A DNA stretch of 64,000 nt from JAUNSR01 sp036655355 (lineage in GTDB: Bacteria > Bacteroidota > Bacteroidia > Bacteroidales > JAUNSR01). The translations under genes and the position numbers were made by a program. Each line of letters opens with the position of its first letter. Positions within the stretch are counted from its first letter, which is position 1. Where the stretch lies: positions 186,001 through 250,000 of the forward strand of contig JAVVQG010000001.1 of NCBI GenBank assembly GCA_036655355.1, read 5' to 3'. Below the pieces are notes generated by a model that saw only the letters and a program-made list of their open reading frames with translations, did not search any database and was not told the DNA's origin. Below, piece after piece: positions 18,073-25,947 of this stretch.

Positions 18073-18630
18073 TTATTTTGAATTCATCTTTGTACGGTAG
18101 CTGCAACGAACTTTCCCTTTCAGAATGTTATTCAACTTCGCTTTAATCAATTGTTTGCGAATGGGCGAGATATGGTCGATGAATAATTTTCCGTCCAAAT
18201 GATCGTATTCATGCTGCACGATACGCGCTGTGAATCCCACAAGTGTTTCTTCCTGCGGCTCAAGTTTTTCGTTCAGATATTTTACGGTAATGGTGGTTGG
18301 GCGACTTACTCCTTCGTGGATTCCCGGGAGACTTAGACACCCCTCTTCGAATGTAACTTTGTCTTCACCGAAAGCTACAATCTCAGCATTAATCATCGTT
18401 CTTTTAAATCCCTTGCATTCAGGGAAATCTTCATGCATGACATCTCCATCGATCACCAAAAGGCGAATCGGAAGTCCGATTTGTGGAGCAGCCAACCCTA
18501 CTCCTTCTGATTTGTACATCGTTTCGTACATATCAGCGATCAGTTTCTCTAATTCAGGATAAGTTGCATCAATATTTTCGGCTACTTTACGTAAAACCGG
18601 TTGTCCGTATAAATAAACAGGTAAATTCAT
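18073..18630 (-). CDS. def: Peptide deformylase
   Basis: 185-residue metalloenzyme that removes the N-formyl group from new proteins. All three signature motifs are present: GVGLAAPQIG, EGCLSLPG (with the metal-binding Cys) and QHEYDHLDG (two metal-binding His and the catalytic Glu). The length is usual for bacterial Def. The start ATG overlaps the stop of ruvX by four bases (ATGA), so the two genes are translationally coupled. Confidence 0.97.
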   Translation of the reverse strand: MNLPVYLYGQPVLRKVAENIDATYPELEKLIADMYETMYKSEGVGLAAPQIGLPIRLLVIDGDVMHEDFPECKGFKRTMINAEIVAFGEDKVTFEEGCLSLPGIHEGVSRPTTITVKYLNEKLEPQEETLVGFTARIVQHEYDHLDGKLFIDHISPIRKQLIKAKLNNILKGKVRCSYRTKMNSK

Positions 18631-19055
18631 AACTTAAATTTTAAATTTTGGCTCTCCATAAAACTCTGTAAGATGATCGTGGCACTTATTTCATCCACTA
18701 GTTCTTTGTTCTGACGATCTTTTTTCTTCACACCGCCGTCACGCATTGTTTGATGTGCCAATACCGAAGTAAAACGCTCATCAACCATCTCTACAGGAAT
18801 ATCCGGAAAGGTTTTCTTTAGATTTTTTACAAAAGGTTCGATATAACGCCAACTGTCAGACAACTCATTATTAAGTTGTTTTGGCAAACCCACGATAATA
18901 CGTTCTACCGGTTCTTTTGAGGTATAATCTTTCAGAAAATCAATTAATTTAGCAGACGGCACCGTAGTCAGTCCGTTTGCAATGATCTTCAAAGGGTCTG
19001 TAACGGCAATCCCTGTCCGTTTTCGACCATAATCTATGGATAAAATTCTTCCCAT
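18627..19055 (-). CDS. ruvX: RuvX/YqgF family putative Holliday junction resolvase
   Basis: 142-residue RNase H-like protein. The N-terminus MGRILSIDYGRKRTGIAVTD carries the first catalytic Asp. DERFTSVLAH and the C-terminal DEISATIILQSF segment supply the rest of the acidic site. It is linked to pre-16S rRNA 5' end maturation and to DNA junction processing. The frame is open to 19175, but that extension runs through a near-perfect promoter at 19146-19176, so ATG 19055 is the start. It is followed by def with a four-base overlap. Confidence 0.92.
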   Translation of the reverse strand: MGRILSIDYGRKRTGIAVTDPLKIIANGLTTVPSAKLIDFLKDYTSKEPVERIIVGLPKQLNNELSDSWRYIEPFVKNLKKTFPDIPVEMVDERFTSVLAHQTMRDGGVKKKDRQNKELVDEISATIILQSFMESQNLKFKL

Positions 19056-19145
19056 GCCGCGCAAAGATAATGCAAACCAAGAGCAGAATAAAACGAACTT
19101 GTTTATTTTTTTAAGCCCTTCGGGCGATTCACTCCGGTTTTGAGC

Positions 19146-19176
19146 CAAAGATAATACAATCGTCCTGAATCGCAAA
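19146..19176 (-). promoter_or_regulatory. Promoter of ruvX-def
   Basis: On the minus strand: TTTG, 19 bases, TATCTTTG, an ideal Bacteroidetes promoter. The leader to ruvX is about 84 nt. A second TATCTTTG at 19062-19069 lies six bases before the ATG but has no -33 partner. The gap to 19278 holds no convincing gene. Confidence 0.75.
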
Positions 19177-19278
19177 CCTCTCGCAAATAAGTGAGTGAAG
19201 CGCTGTTAACAACTGCTGTGACACGGTTTGAAAAGGAACATTCACTCAAGCTATTTCAAAAAAAAAATTTCGGATTAA

Positions 19279-20817
19279 TTAAAATCCGAAATCTTGCACT
19301 TTGTTATTATCTGATTGATTCTCCTCGGGAGAGGCTGCACGGCTTTGCAATTCGAGTCCCTCTACATAAATTGCTTGATATGGACGGATGGGACAGATGA
19401 ATTCACACCCTCCGCATCCGATACACAAACGCTGGTCTAGAGTTGGTATCGTCAAGCCGTTTTCATACGGCACCATCTTCACCGCCTGTGTGGGACAATG
19501 TTCGGCACACGCCCCACAATCATTTTTCTTGGTTGGAACGATACACAAATCCAACCTCAATTGGGCTACTCCGATTCGAATCAACCGCTTCTCCTTGATG
19601 TCTGCTTTTTGCAATGCTCCTGTAGGACAAACATCCGAGCAAATCGTACAGTTATAATTACAATATCCTTTCTTATAGGAAACCGTTGGCTCGAGTATTC
19701 CGCTCACACCATAATGCGTGGTAGCGGGTGTCAATATATGGTTTGGACACTTGGTAATGCAAAGATGACATGCCGTACATTTTCGATTAAACGAGAGACG
19801 ATCATTCGCCCCGGGTGGCATAATCGCTTTCCGGCTCGCAGCTTTATCTGCTTCGATTTTAGCAGGAGTAACTCTACCCATTCCGGATGCCACAGCCGAT
19901 CCCAAAAGGGCACTTGTCACGGTAAGGGCTTCCCTGCGCGAACGACTGAAGTAGGCCGGTTTGGGAAGCTTATCGGAAGAGGGTGCTACATATTTATAAC
20001 CGACCCCACCTTTCTTGCACACTCTCAGGCAATTGAAACAACTCACACACCTGGATACATCAACCGTTTTATTCTCCGTATCAATACATCCTCCCTTGCA
20101 GTAACTTTCGCACAACCCACAACTCGTGCATGTTATCTGGTTGATCCGAATCCGAAACAAAGAAACTTTCGACAACATCCCCAGAAATGTCCCTACCGGA
20201 CAGACCACATTGCAATACATTCGTCCATGTCGCCAAGTGAAAAGAAATAATACGATAAGAATCACCAGAACAGCCGCTAAACTTACGTACGACAAGGCGG
20301 CTATTTCCTGCCTATAAACAGGAACCGAATACAACTTAAGCGATGAAAAAACAGTTGCCGCAAGGTTATTTATTGCGATGACTCCCGGTCGGATCAGGTT
20401 GGTAATGATCCTACCAAAATTACTATACGGGTCCAACCACAACAAGACGGCCGAACTTCCCGTAACAAATGATATAAAAGTCAAAAGAAGCACACCGTAA
20501 CGAATCCACCCGTAGCTTTTCTGATACGCATACTTATGCTTTTTCCCTTTCTGAAATCGTGCTGTAAAACGAATCATCACATCCTGTAATATTCCGAGTG
20601 GACATATGGCGGAGCAGAAAAACCGGCCGGCGAAAAGACTCAGCAGAATCAAAACCGTCAGCAATGGAGTCACCATCAACAGAGCGGGAACCCATTGAAT
20701 CCGTGTCAAGAATTTAAAGGATTCGGGCAGTAACCCTGTAAAATCAATAAAATAAAGGGTAATGGCCACAAGCACGAAGCATGCAACTGTTACCCTGATT
20801 ATTTTTAATTTGTGCAT
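19279..20817 (-). CDS. Membrane polyferredoxin, NapH-like core fused to a multi-cluster ferredoxin
   Basis: 512-residue membrane iron-sulfur protein. Residues 1-220 hold about four membrane helices and two CxxxCP motifs (C68/C72 and C202/C206), as in the NapH/RdxA/CcoG group. Then come two 4Fe-4S sets (C230-C240 and C257-C267). An internal twin-arginine-like stretch SRSRREALTVTSALLGSAVA (291-310) is followed by four further cysteine sets (C347-C357, C386-C397, C434-C441 and C465-C475). It looks like an electron-transfer protein made by fusing a NapH-like part with a NapG-like exported ferredoxin. The 12-base gap after the DUF362 gene suggests a joint redox function. Donor and acceptor are unknown. 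Confidence 0.85.
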   Translation of the reverse strand: MHKLKIIRVTVACFVLVAITLYFIDFTGLLPESFKFLTRIQWVPALLMVTPLLTVLILLSLFAGRFFCSAICPLGILQDVMIRFTARFQKGKKHKYAYQKSYGWIRYGVLLLTFISFVTGSSAVLLWLDPYSNFGRIITNLIRPGVIAINNLAATVFSSLKLYSVPVYRQEIAALSYVSLAAVLVILIVLFLFTWRHGRMYCNVVCPVGTFLGMLSKVSLFRIRINQITCTSCGLCESYCKGGCIDTENKTVDVSRCVSCFNCLRVCKKGGVGYKYVAPSSDKLPKPAYFSRSRREALTVTSALLGSAVASGMGRVTPAKIEADKAASRKAIMPPGANDRLSFNRKCTACHLCITKCPNHILTPATTHYGVSGILEPTVSYKKGYCNYNCTICSDVCPTGALQKADIKEKRLIRIGVAQLRLDLCIVPTKKNDCGACAEHCPTQAVKMVPYENGLTIPTLDQRLCIGCGGCEFICPIRPYQAIYVEGLELQSRAASPEENQSDNNKVQDFGF

Positions 20818-20829
20818 AATGCATTGTAT

Positions 20830-21765
20830 TTACATCTTTACTCGTTTGATATTGAGTTTGTCCAGGTTCATCGTGCCCACCTTTTGTTTCTGTGCCATTG
20901 CCAAATATTGCACATCCGCAAGGTTCATTTCCTGAACCTGACTAAAGAATTTAATAGCCGCTGTATCAACCGCCACCATATCGGGCGATATAAAAAGAGC
21001 TTTTGTCAATGCCACGTCTGCTAGAGATTTTCCTTGAGGACCGTTTGTCTTCATTATACGATAGGCATCCACGATATTCAGTGCGGGTTTTTTGGGGTAA
21101 GTAGCAATATCTGCAATACACTGATGCAGGTTATTCTGGTGGAAAAAGCGCCGATCCCATACGATACCCATTAGGTTTTTCATTGACACGGTCATCTTCG
21201 GACCGCCATGATTCTTTAGAACAGGCATATTGAACCAGACATCACAATCTAGAATCGCCTTATGTATCTTCGTCTTTTTGAGAGAGACAGCATTCGGGAG
21301 TTCAACCTCCACATACATCGTTTCATCATTTCCGGGAAGAATGCGTCCACCGGCTTCTTTTACGGATTTCTCAATTCCACTATTGCGATAGGATGATTGC
21401 CAATTATCACAGGTATGATCGAAGACCAACACCTCTTTGGCACCGGCTGACAAACACAACTTCACCATTGCACCAACCAATTCCGGGTTCGTATTGGCGG
21501 CTAATTCGGGGGCCTTGTCCCAACCGATGTTGGGCTTCAAAACCACCGTTTGTCCCTTTTTGACATAATTGGCTATGCCCCCCATTTCCGTCATCGCTTT
21601 TTTCAACATCTCCTCGGGAGAACCACCCATAAAAGCAACTAAATCGGGATCGGTCGCCCCTCCCAACTTAGCCGTGATATTTGTTATCGCATTCAATCCA
21701 ACTGCGGGAAAAAGTGTTACCGCTCCCATCAGACCGATATTCCGAATAAAATCCCTGCGCTTCAT
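20830..21765 (-). CDS. DUF362 family protein with Tat signal
   Basis: 311-residue protein. It begins with a twin-arginine signal (MKRRDFIRNIGLMG plus a hydrophobic stretch), so it is probably exported folded, with a cofactor. The DUF362 body is recognisable by VVLKPNIGWDK, KNHGGPKMTVSMKNLMG and DAYRIMKTNGPQG. DUF362 proteins often occur with or fused to ferredoxins, and their reaction is not established. The frame reaches 21810, but that region contains a -7 promoter element, and the Tat motif starts properly at 21765. The polyferredoxin gene follows after 12 bases. Confidence 0.85.
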   Translation of the reverse strand: MKRRDFIRNIGLMGAVTLFPAVGLNAITNITAKLGGATDPDLVAFMGGSPEEMLKKAMTEMGGIANYVKKGQTVVLKPNIGWDKAPELAANTNPELVGAMVKLCLSAGAKEVLVFDHTCDNWQSSYRNSGIEKSVKEAGGRILPGNDETMYVEVELPNAVSLKKTKIHKAILDCDVWFNMPVLKNHGGPKMTVSMKNLMGIVWDRRFFHQNNLHQCIADIATYPKKPALNIVDAYRIMKTNGPQGKSLADVALTKALFISPDMVAVDTAAIKFFSQVQEMNLADVQYLAMAQKQKVGTMNLDKLNIKRVKM

Positions 21766-21783
21766 ATGCTTTTGATTTATTAT

Positions 21784-21791
21784 CAAATATA
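21784..21791 (-). promoter_or_regulatory. Probable -7 element of the DUF362-polyferredoxin operon
   Basis: TATATTTG on the minus strand, 18 bases before the DUF362 ATG. The upstream TTG is about 20 bases away but weak. Confidence 0.4.
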
Positions 21792-21812
21792 TTAAATTTT
21801 GATAAAACAAAC

Positions 21813-21842
21813 AACCCCATCGCCTTGAAAACGATGGGGTTG
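21813..21842 (-). terminator. Terminator after smpB
   Basis: CCCCATCG / CGATGGGG stem with AACC/GGTT extension. On the minus strand it is followed by TTGTTTGTTTT. It lies 28 bases beyond the smpB stop. Confidence 0.75.
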
Positions 21843-21870
21843 CACATGTTAAACTATTTCGGAGAAGCGG

Positions 21871-22323
21871 TTACTTCTTAAACATTCTATCCATTTGACG
21901 TTTATCTTCCCGCTCTTTTATGGATTGACGCTTGTCATACGTCTTCTTTCCTTTGGCCAAAGCGATGTTCAGTTTTGCGTGTCCCTTGGCATCGATAAAC
22001 AGACGCGAAGGAATAATCGCCAATCCCGATTCTTTAATCAATCGCTCTAACTTTTGAAGTTCCTTCTTCTGAAGCAACAATTTTCGATCACGGCGAGCGG
22101 CATGATTGTTATAGGTTCCGTAGAAATATTCAGCCACATACATATTCTTAACCCACAACTCTCCGTTCGCAAAAAAGCAATAGGAGTCAACCAAACTTGC
22201 TTTACCAAGACGAATCGATTTAATTTCGGTACCCGTAAGCACAAGACCCGCTTTGTAGGTGTCCAGAATTTCATAATCGAAAGTCGCTCGCTTATTGCGA
22301 ATATTTATATCAGGTAGTTTCAT
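21871..22323 (-). CDS. smpB: SsrA-binding protein SmpB
   Basis: 150-residue tmRNA-binding protein used in trans-translation to rescue stalled ribosomes. It has the typical opening INIRNKRATFDYEILDTYKA, the conserved GTEIKSIRLGKASL and NNHAARRDRKLL, and a basic C-terminal tail (KGKKTYDKRQSIKERED). The frame extends upstream to 22344, but ATG 22323 (MKLPDINIRN) matches the family start. A terminator follows. The ssrA RNA itself is not in this window. Confidence 0.96.
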   Translation of the reverse strand: MKLPDINIRNKRATFDYEILDTYKAGLVLTGTEIKSIRLGKASLVDSYCFFANGELWVKNMYVAEYFYGTYNNHAARRDRKLLLQKKELQKLERLIKESGLAIIPSRLFIDAKGHAKLNIALAKGKKTYDKRQSIKEREDKRQMDRMFKK

Positions 22324-22511
22324 TCTAAAATAATTAAAAAACAAATAATAAGGATCCTCCCTCCGATCCTTTCAAAGAGGAACTCCTCCTAATAAACACT
22401 AGAGGATGATCATTGTTTAAGAAGCTGTTTGAGTTTACATCTTTATTTAAAGAGAAGAATTAGCAATCTATTGATAAGATAATATATAACATATGTAAAC
22501 GCAATGAGCTT

Positions 22512-23081
22512 TTAAAGTTTGAATAAGCCGGGCATCATAAAACGCATCAGCTTTTCAATCACTAACGGAGAGAAATAAAGTACCCCCGTGGCTGTAATCA
22601 TAAATTTATATCGTTCTTTCTCTTCGATCTTCAAAAATTTCTCGCACCCGATCCAAATGATATAAATCACATAAAGAAGAAAGAAGCGCAAAAAGAAGAG
22701 ATCGTAAAATATCGCTTGTATGATTGAAATAACATAACTGAAGCTTGACACATACGCCACGAAACGCTGGATTTGCGGCAGATTATCTTCACGGTTAAAA
22801 AACTTCTTAGAAATCTCATTTAATAAGAAAGACGCTAAAAAGAATCCGGCAAATAAGGATACGAAAGTAACAGAGGCCGTTTTAAGCGCATACTCTATTT
22901 CAAAACCTTTTTTAAACAAAAGCCCGATAAACGTAGCCAATGCTACCAAACCCAAGAGTGGATAAAGAAATTTCGAAAGAAATTCTTCACTCTTACCATT
23001 TTCGTCATTGGCCAGTTTCTTCCAAGCAGGCTCCGGAGATATACCTAAGGATAAAACAGTTTCTAATATATTTTTATACAT
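22512..23081 (-). CDS. Yip1-like inner-membrane protein
   Basis: 189-residue membrane protein with about four to five hydrophobic helices (FLYPLLGLVALATFIGLLF, TASVTFVSLFAGFFLASFLL, VISIIQAIFYDLFFLRFFLL) and a short cytosolic N-terminus. The hydrophobic pattern resembles Yip1/DUF1282-type proteins common in Bacteroidetes; this is a weak match by eye. The frame goes up to a GTG at 23102, but a TATTTTTG promoter box at 23102-23109 overlaps it, so ATG 23081 is chosen. No function can be given. Confidence 0.6.
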   Translation of the reverse strand: MYKNILETVLSLGISPEPAWKKLANDENGKSEEFLSKFLYPLLGLVALATFIGLLFKKGFEIEYALKTASVTFVSLFAGFFLASFLLNEISKKFFNREDNLPQIQRFVAYVSSFSYVISIIQAIFYDLFFLRFFLLYVIYIIWIGCEKFLKIEEKERYKFMITATGVLYFSPLVIEKLMRFMMPGLFKL

Positions 23082-23183
23082 CGTAGGATTTCTATTTTTC
23101 ACAAAAATAGTAATTAAGTCGGAAAATTAGACATCTCTTCCCCGATGAATCGTGCGATTTAAAAAGTAGGGGATCATTTTAGA

Positions 23184-23242
23184 CAAAAAAAGCCGGCACC
23201 CACTCCCATTGCCTCAAACACAAAATGGGAATCGATGCCGGC
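23184..23242 (-). terminator. Terminator after the NigD-like gene
   Basis: AGCCGGCA / TGCCGGCT outer stem with an inner CTCCCATT / AATGGGA stem. It is followed on the minus strand by seven Ts. Confidence 0.9.
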
Positions 23243-23263
23243 TGAAATATTTCAGGCGATTAA

Positions 23264-23998
23264 TTAATCAAGAGATGGTCTTGTAAAAGGCATGATATAA
23301 GTTGAATCCACCAAGCGATAATTCGCTGCGGAAGGATACATTTTAGATGAGAATGTGATCGCTACATGACATTTATCCGCAATTCTTCCAAGGTTATACG
23401 ACTTAATCGTATTCACAAGAAGTGTTGATGACGTAACATCAGCATTATTCGTTGCTTTGAACGTATAGAAAACCGTATCGTTTCTTGTAACATCGTGAAC
23501 CAAATTAAAATCATAACCGGTTTTTTCGTTTCTATAATAGGCAACACCGAGATTCAAGTAATCGTTATGAAGCGTGGCAGGCGTTATCCCCAAGAGGGTA
23601 ATTGTCTCCAACTTATCATTTTTGAGACGATCTGTCTGTTCTGAACGTTGAACGGGAGTCTCATTATCTAATTTCGCAAAATACACATCGCTCATTTTGA
23701 CCGGATTCTTTTCTGTCCCCAATGTCCCTTCCGCTTGATTATCGCGGTCGATGGTAAACGTCTGAAGATACAATCTATCACCCGGCATTAAAGCATCCTT
23801 TGAACCATTCACTTCGGGTGAATAGTAATAAACTTTCTGGGCACCATCTAAAAAATACAACGTATTTCCTGAATTATAAGACACTACAGTGGCAAATCCG
23901 TAACCTGTTTCGTAATTTCCCGGAGAATCGAAACAGCTTGTAAGAGCAAAAAGCGACACAAGAAGCGTAAGGATAGGTCTAAAAATCTTGTTTTTCAT
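23264..23998 (-). CDS. NigD-like lipoprotein
   Basis: 244-residue exported protein with a lipoprotein signal ending in LFALTSC (about Cys22) and an acidic following residue. The body fits the NigD family of Bacteroidales: an N-terminal OB-like domain (GFATVVSYNSGNTLYFLDG) and a C-terminal beta-sandwich. NigD proteins were named from a Prevotella bacteriocin locus, but most copies, like this one, lie outside such loci and have no proven role. The gene lies 42 bases after the beta-barrel/anti-sigma-like gene, without a terminator between them. It is therefore probably the third gene of the sigma-factor operon. Confidence 0.8.
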   Translation of the reverse strand: MKNKIFRPILTLLVSLFALTSCFDSPGNYETGYGFATVVSYNSGNTLYFLDGAQKVYYYSPEVNGSKDALMPGDRLYLQTFTIDRDNQAEGTLGTEKNPVKMSDVYFAKLDNETPVQRSEQTDRLKNDKLETITLLGITPATLHNDYLNLGVAYYRNEKTGYDFNLVHDVTRNDTVFYTFKATNNADVTSSTLLVNTIKSYNLGRIADKCHVAITFSSKMYPSAANYRLVDSTYIMPFTRPSLD

Positions 23999-24040
23999 AA
24001 TGATTTGAATAATTAATAAGAAGTGATATTTATTTGTTAA

Positions 24041-25291
24041 TTAAAAACTTGTTCGTAACCCGAATTGAAGTTCGGGATTGAATTGATGATCGCTCCAGCG
24101 GCTCCGCACTTTGCTTTCAGTGAAGAAGCAGGATATCCCGGGTTCAGCATACAATTCAAGCCGGCGAATAATCTCTACTCCCACTCCGATCTTCCCGCGC
24201 AAAGACCATACCGGATCTTTATCACGGAAATGCTCCGTCACTTCCGCTCCCTTGGTAATCGATTTCTGATTGGCCGAAAGATTGAAATCCACGCGTCCTC
24301 CGGCACCGGCATACAATCGGAGTCGTTTCCAACTGATGAATTCATATAAGATATTCACCGGAACTCCCAAATAATGCAATTCCTGTTCACCTTCATTACC
24401 CGGATAGCTCTCCTTTGTAAATACCGAAGAAAGATAAGAGTAAGTTAATCCCGATTCAATCGAAAGCTTCTCGTTCAGTCCGTAAGAGACGGAAACCCCG
24501 GTTGTAAGCGTAACCTTGTGATTGAATTTCAAGTCACGGTTATAGGCTTCCGATCGCAAGGAAAGAGCAGGAAACGGATATGCCAACAAGATCGCTTCAT
24601 GGTAAGGACGACTTCCTCCCGAAACGGCACCATTCTTAGAAGTTGAGAAATTTGAAGCGACCAAACCTATTGCGAAACGTTTCTTCTCGTTTCTTCTCGG
24701 AAGAACAAAAGGTTCGGCAGCCCGTTCACCATCTTCAATAAATTGACGAAGATTATGCTTCGTAATCTCTTCCGGATCTTCACCAATGGAATGATCTTCA
24801 ACAGTTGGTGTAGAATCTTCCTCTTCCACCTTTCCCTCCGATGGCTCACCTGAAGGTATAAACGAGTCTACTGTTGGATACTCCTCGGTTACAGTGGAAA
24901 CCGGAGTGTTCGATTTACCCGCTGCGATGCCTTCGACAACGCCATTATTCGTAGCTAAATGCAATGCGGTGTGCGCATCCGAAACAAAACCTTGATCGGA
25001 TTGCTCCTCACCATCTCCGACTCGAAGTTCATTATCAAAGTCCTCCGGAGTCACAGATTGTACGGCAAGCGATGTCTGATCGAATATTTCATTATTTGTG
25101 ATCAGAATTGCCGGGATTGCCAATAAAGCAGCTAAAGAGGCGGCGATTGCTCCATATCGCTTATAAAATGGTCGGATAGGTGCTTCCGGATAGAGTTTCT
25201 TTGAAAGCTCCTCCCATTGCGGAATTGTCTCATCAGACGCATACCGATTTAACTTCTGCCGGATTATTTCTTCAAAATTATCTCTTTCCAT
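24041..25291 (-). CDS. Anti-sigma-like membrane protein with C-terminal outer-membrane-type beta-barrel
   Basis: 416 residues. The first 45 residues are polar and helical (FEEIIRQKLNRYASDETIPQ, WEELSKKL), like the cytosolic part of an anti-sigma factor. Residues 46-65 are one membrane helix. An acidic, low-complexity linker (about 85-200) follows. Residues about 200-416 have the alternating pattern and repeats of a PorT/OmpX-like beta-barrel (VSYGLNEKLSIESGLTYSYL, RLRLYAGAGGRVDFNL, LQFGLRTSF with C-terminal Phe). It starts one base after the stop of the ECF sigma gene, so it is probably its membrane-bound partner. Carrying both an inner-membrane helix and a barrel-like end in one chain is a topological puzzle. 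Confidence 0.7.
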   Translation of the reverse strand: MERDNFEEIIRQKLNRYASDETIPQWEELSKKLYPEAPIRPFYKRYGAIAASLAALLAIPAILITNNEIFDQTSLAVQSVTPEDFDNELRVGDGEEQSDQGFVSDAHTALHLATNNGVVEGIAAGKSNTPVSTVTEEYPTVDSFIPSGEPSEGKVEEEDSTPTVEDHSIGEDPEEITKHNLRQFIEDGERAAEPFVLPRRNEKKRFAIGLVASNFSTSKNGAVSGGSRPYHEAILLAYPFPALSLRSEAYNRDLKFNHKVTLTTGVSVSYGLNEKLSIESGLTYSYLSSVFTKESYPGNEGEQELHYLGVPVNILYEFISWKRLRLYAGAGGRVDFNLSANQKSITKGAEVTEHFRDKDPVWSLRGKIGVGVEIIRRLELYAEPGISCFFTESKVRSRWSDHQFNPELQFGLRTSF

Positions 25292-25292
25292 A

Positions 25293-25847
25293 TTACACTA
25301 CACTCTTTGCATAACTACAACTATCCATCTCCACTAACCGTTTCTGTAAAAACCGTTTTGCACGCGTATATTGTGAACGCGAGGTACTTTCGGTTATTTC
25401 CAGCATATCGGCGATCTCCTTGTGTGAATATCCCTCAATTGCATATAAATTAAACACCGCTCTAAAACCCTGCGGCAGTTCTTTGATAATTGCCATCAGT
25501 TCATTGGCCGAAATCTCATCTAACACGGACGGCATCTCAGAAGGCACCATTTCCGTAGCACTTAGGTCGATTGCCTCTCGTAACATATCGTGCTTACGCA
25601 AATACTCCAAAGAGGTATTGACCATGATACGCCGGATCCACCCTTCCAGAGAACCTGAAAAGTTAAATGTATCCAGGGAAACGAACACTTTAATAAATCC
25701 TTCCTGCAATAGATCGCGAGCCGTTTCAAGATCCTCCGAATAACGCAGACATACCGTCAGCATCTTTCTTGCATACAATTCATAAAGTTCCCGCTGCGCT
25801 TCCCGATCTTTCTCCCTGCACTTTTGAATAAGCTGGAATTCCTTCAT
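25293..25847 (-). CDS. ECF-type RNA polymerase sigma factor
   Basis: 184-residue sigma-70 family regulator. Region 2 is visible as ARKMLTVCLRYSEDLETARD, LLQEGFIKVF and EGWIRRIMVNTSLEYLRK. Region 4 is ELPQGFRAVFNLYAIEGYSH, KEIADMLEITESTSRSQYTR. There is no region 1 or 3. The start is placed at ATG 25847 (MKEFQLIQKC); the frame beyond it, up to 25880, approaches a palindrome and a -7-like element. It heads a likely operon with the membrane partner and the NigD lipoprotein. Targets are unknown, and it may control its own operon. Confidence 0.9.
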   Translation of the reverse strand: MKEFQLIQKCREKDREAQRELYELYARKMLTVCLRYSEDLETARDLLQEGFIKVFVSLDTFNFSGSLEGWIRRIMVNTSLEYLRKHDMLREAIDLSATEMVPSEMPSVLDEISANELMAIIKELPQGFRAVFNLYAIEGYSHKEIADMLEITESTSRSQYTRAKRFLQKRLVEMDSCSYAKSVV

Positions 25848-25881
25848 CGTGCTTTTGCAACAATTGGTTTTATATAACAAA

Positions 25882-25910
25882 GATGCAGCATATTTAAAAT
25901 ATGCTGCATC
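25882..25910. terminator. Perfect 14-bp inverted repeat between DUF1015 and the sigma gene
   Basis: GATGCAGCATATTT, one base, AAATATGCTGCATC. On the minus strand it follows the DUF1015 gene and leads into TTTGTTATATAAAA, so it can act as that gene's terminator. It also abuts a CATCTTTG box (25878-25885) 31 bases upstream of the sigma ATG, so an operator role is possible. Confidence 0.6.
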
Positions 25911-25947
25911 CCTTTAGTCTTTTTTATTAATTATTTTGTCAAAACGT

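Noticed and set aside
19191..19400. 69-codon frame upstream of ruvX on the plus strand
   Set aside because: It overlaps the end of the polyferredoxin gene and has no family match.
19498..20250. 250-codon open frame on the plus strand
   Set aside because: It lies wholly antisense to the polyferredoxin gene, whose cysteine motifs are unmistakable; its translation has no recognisable features.
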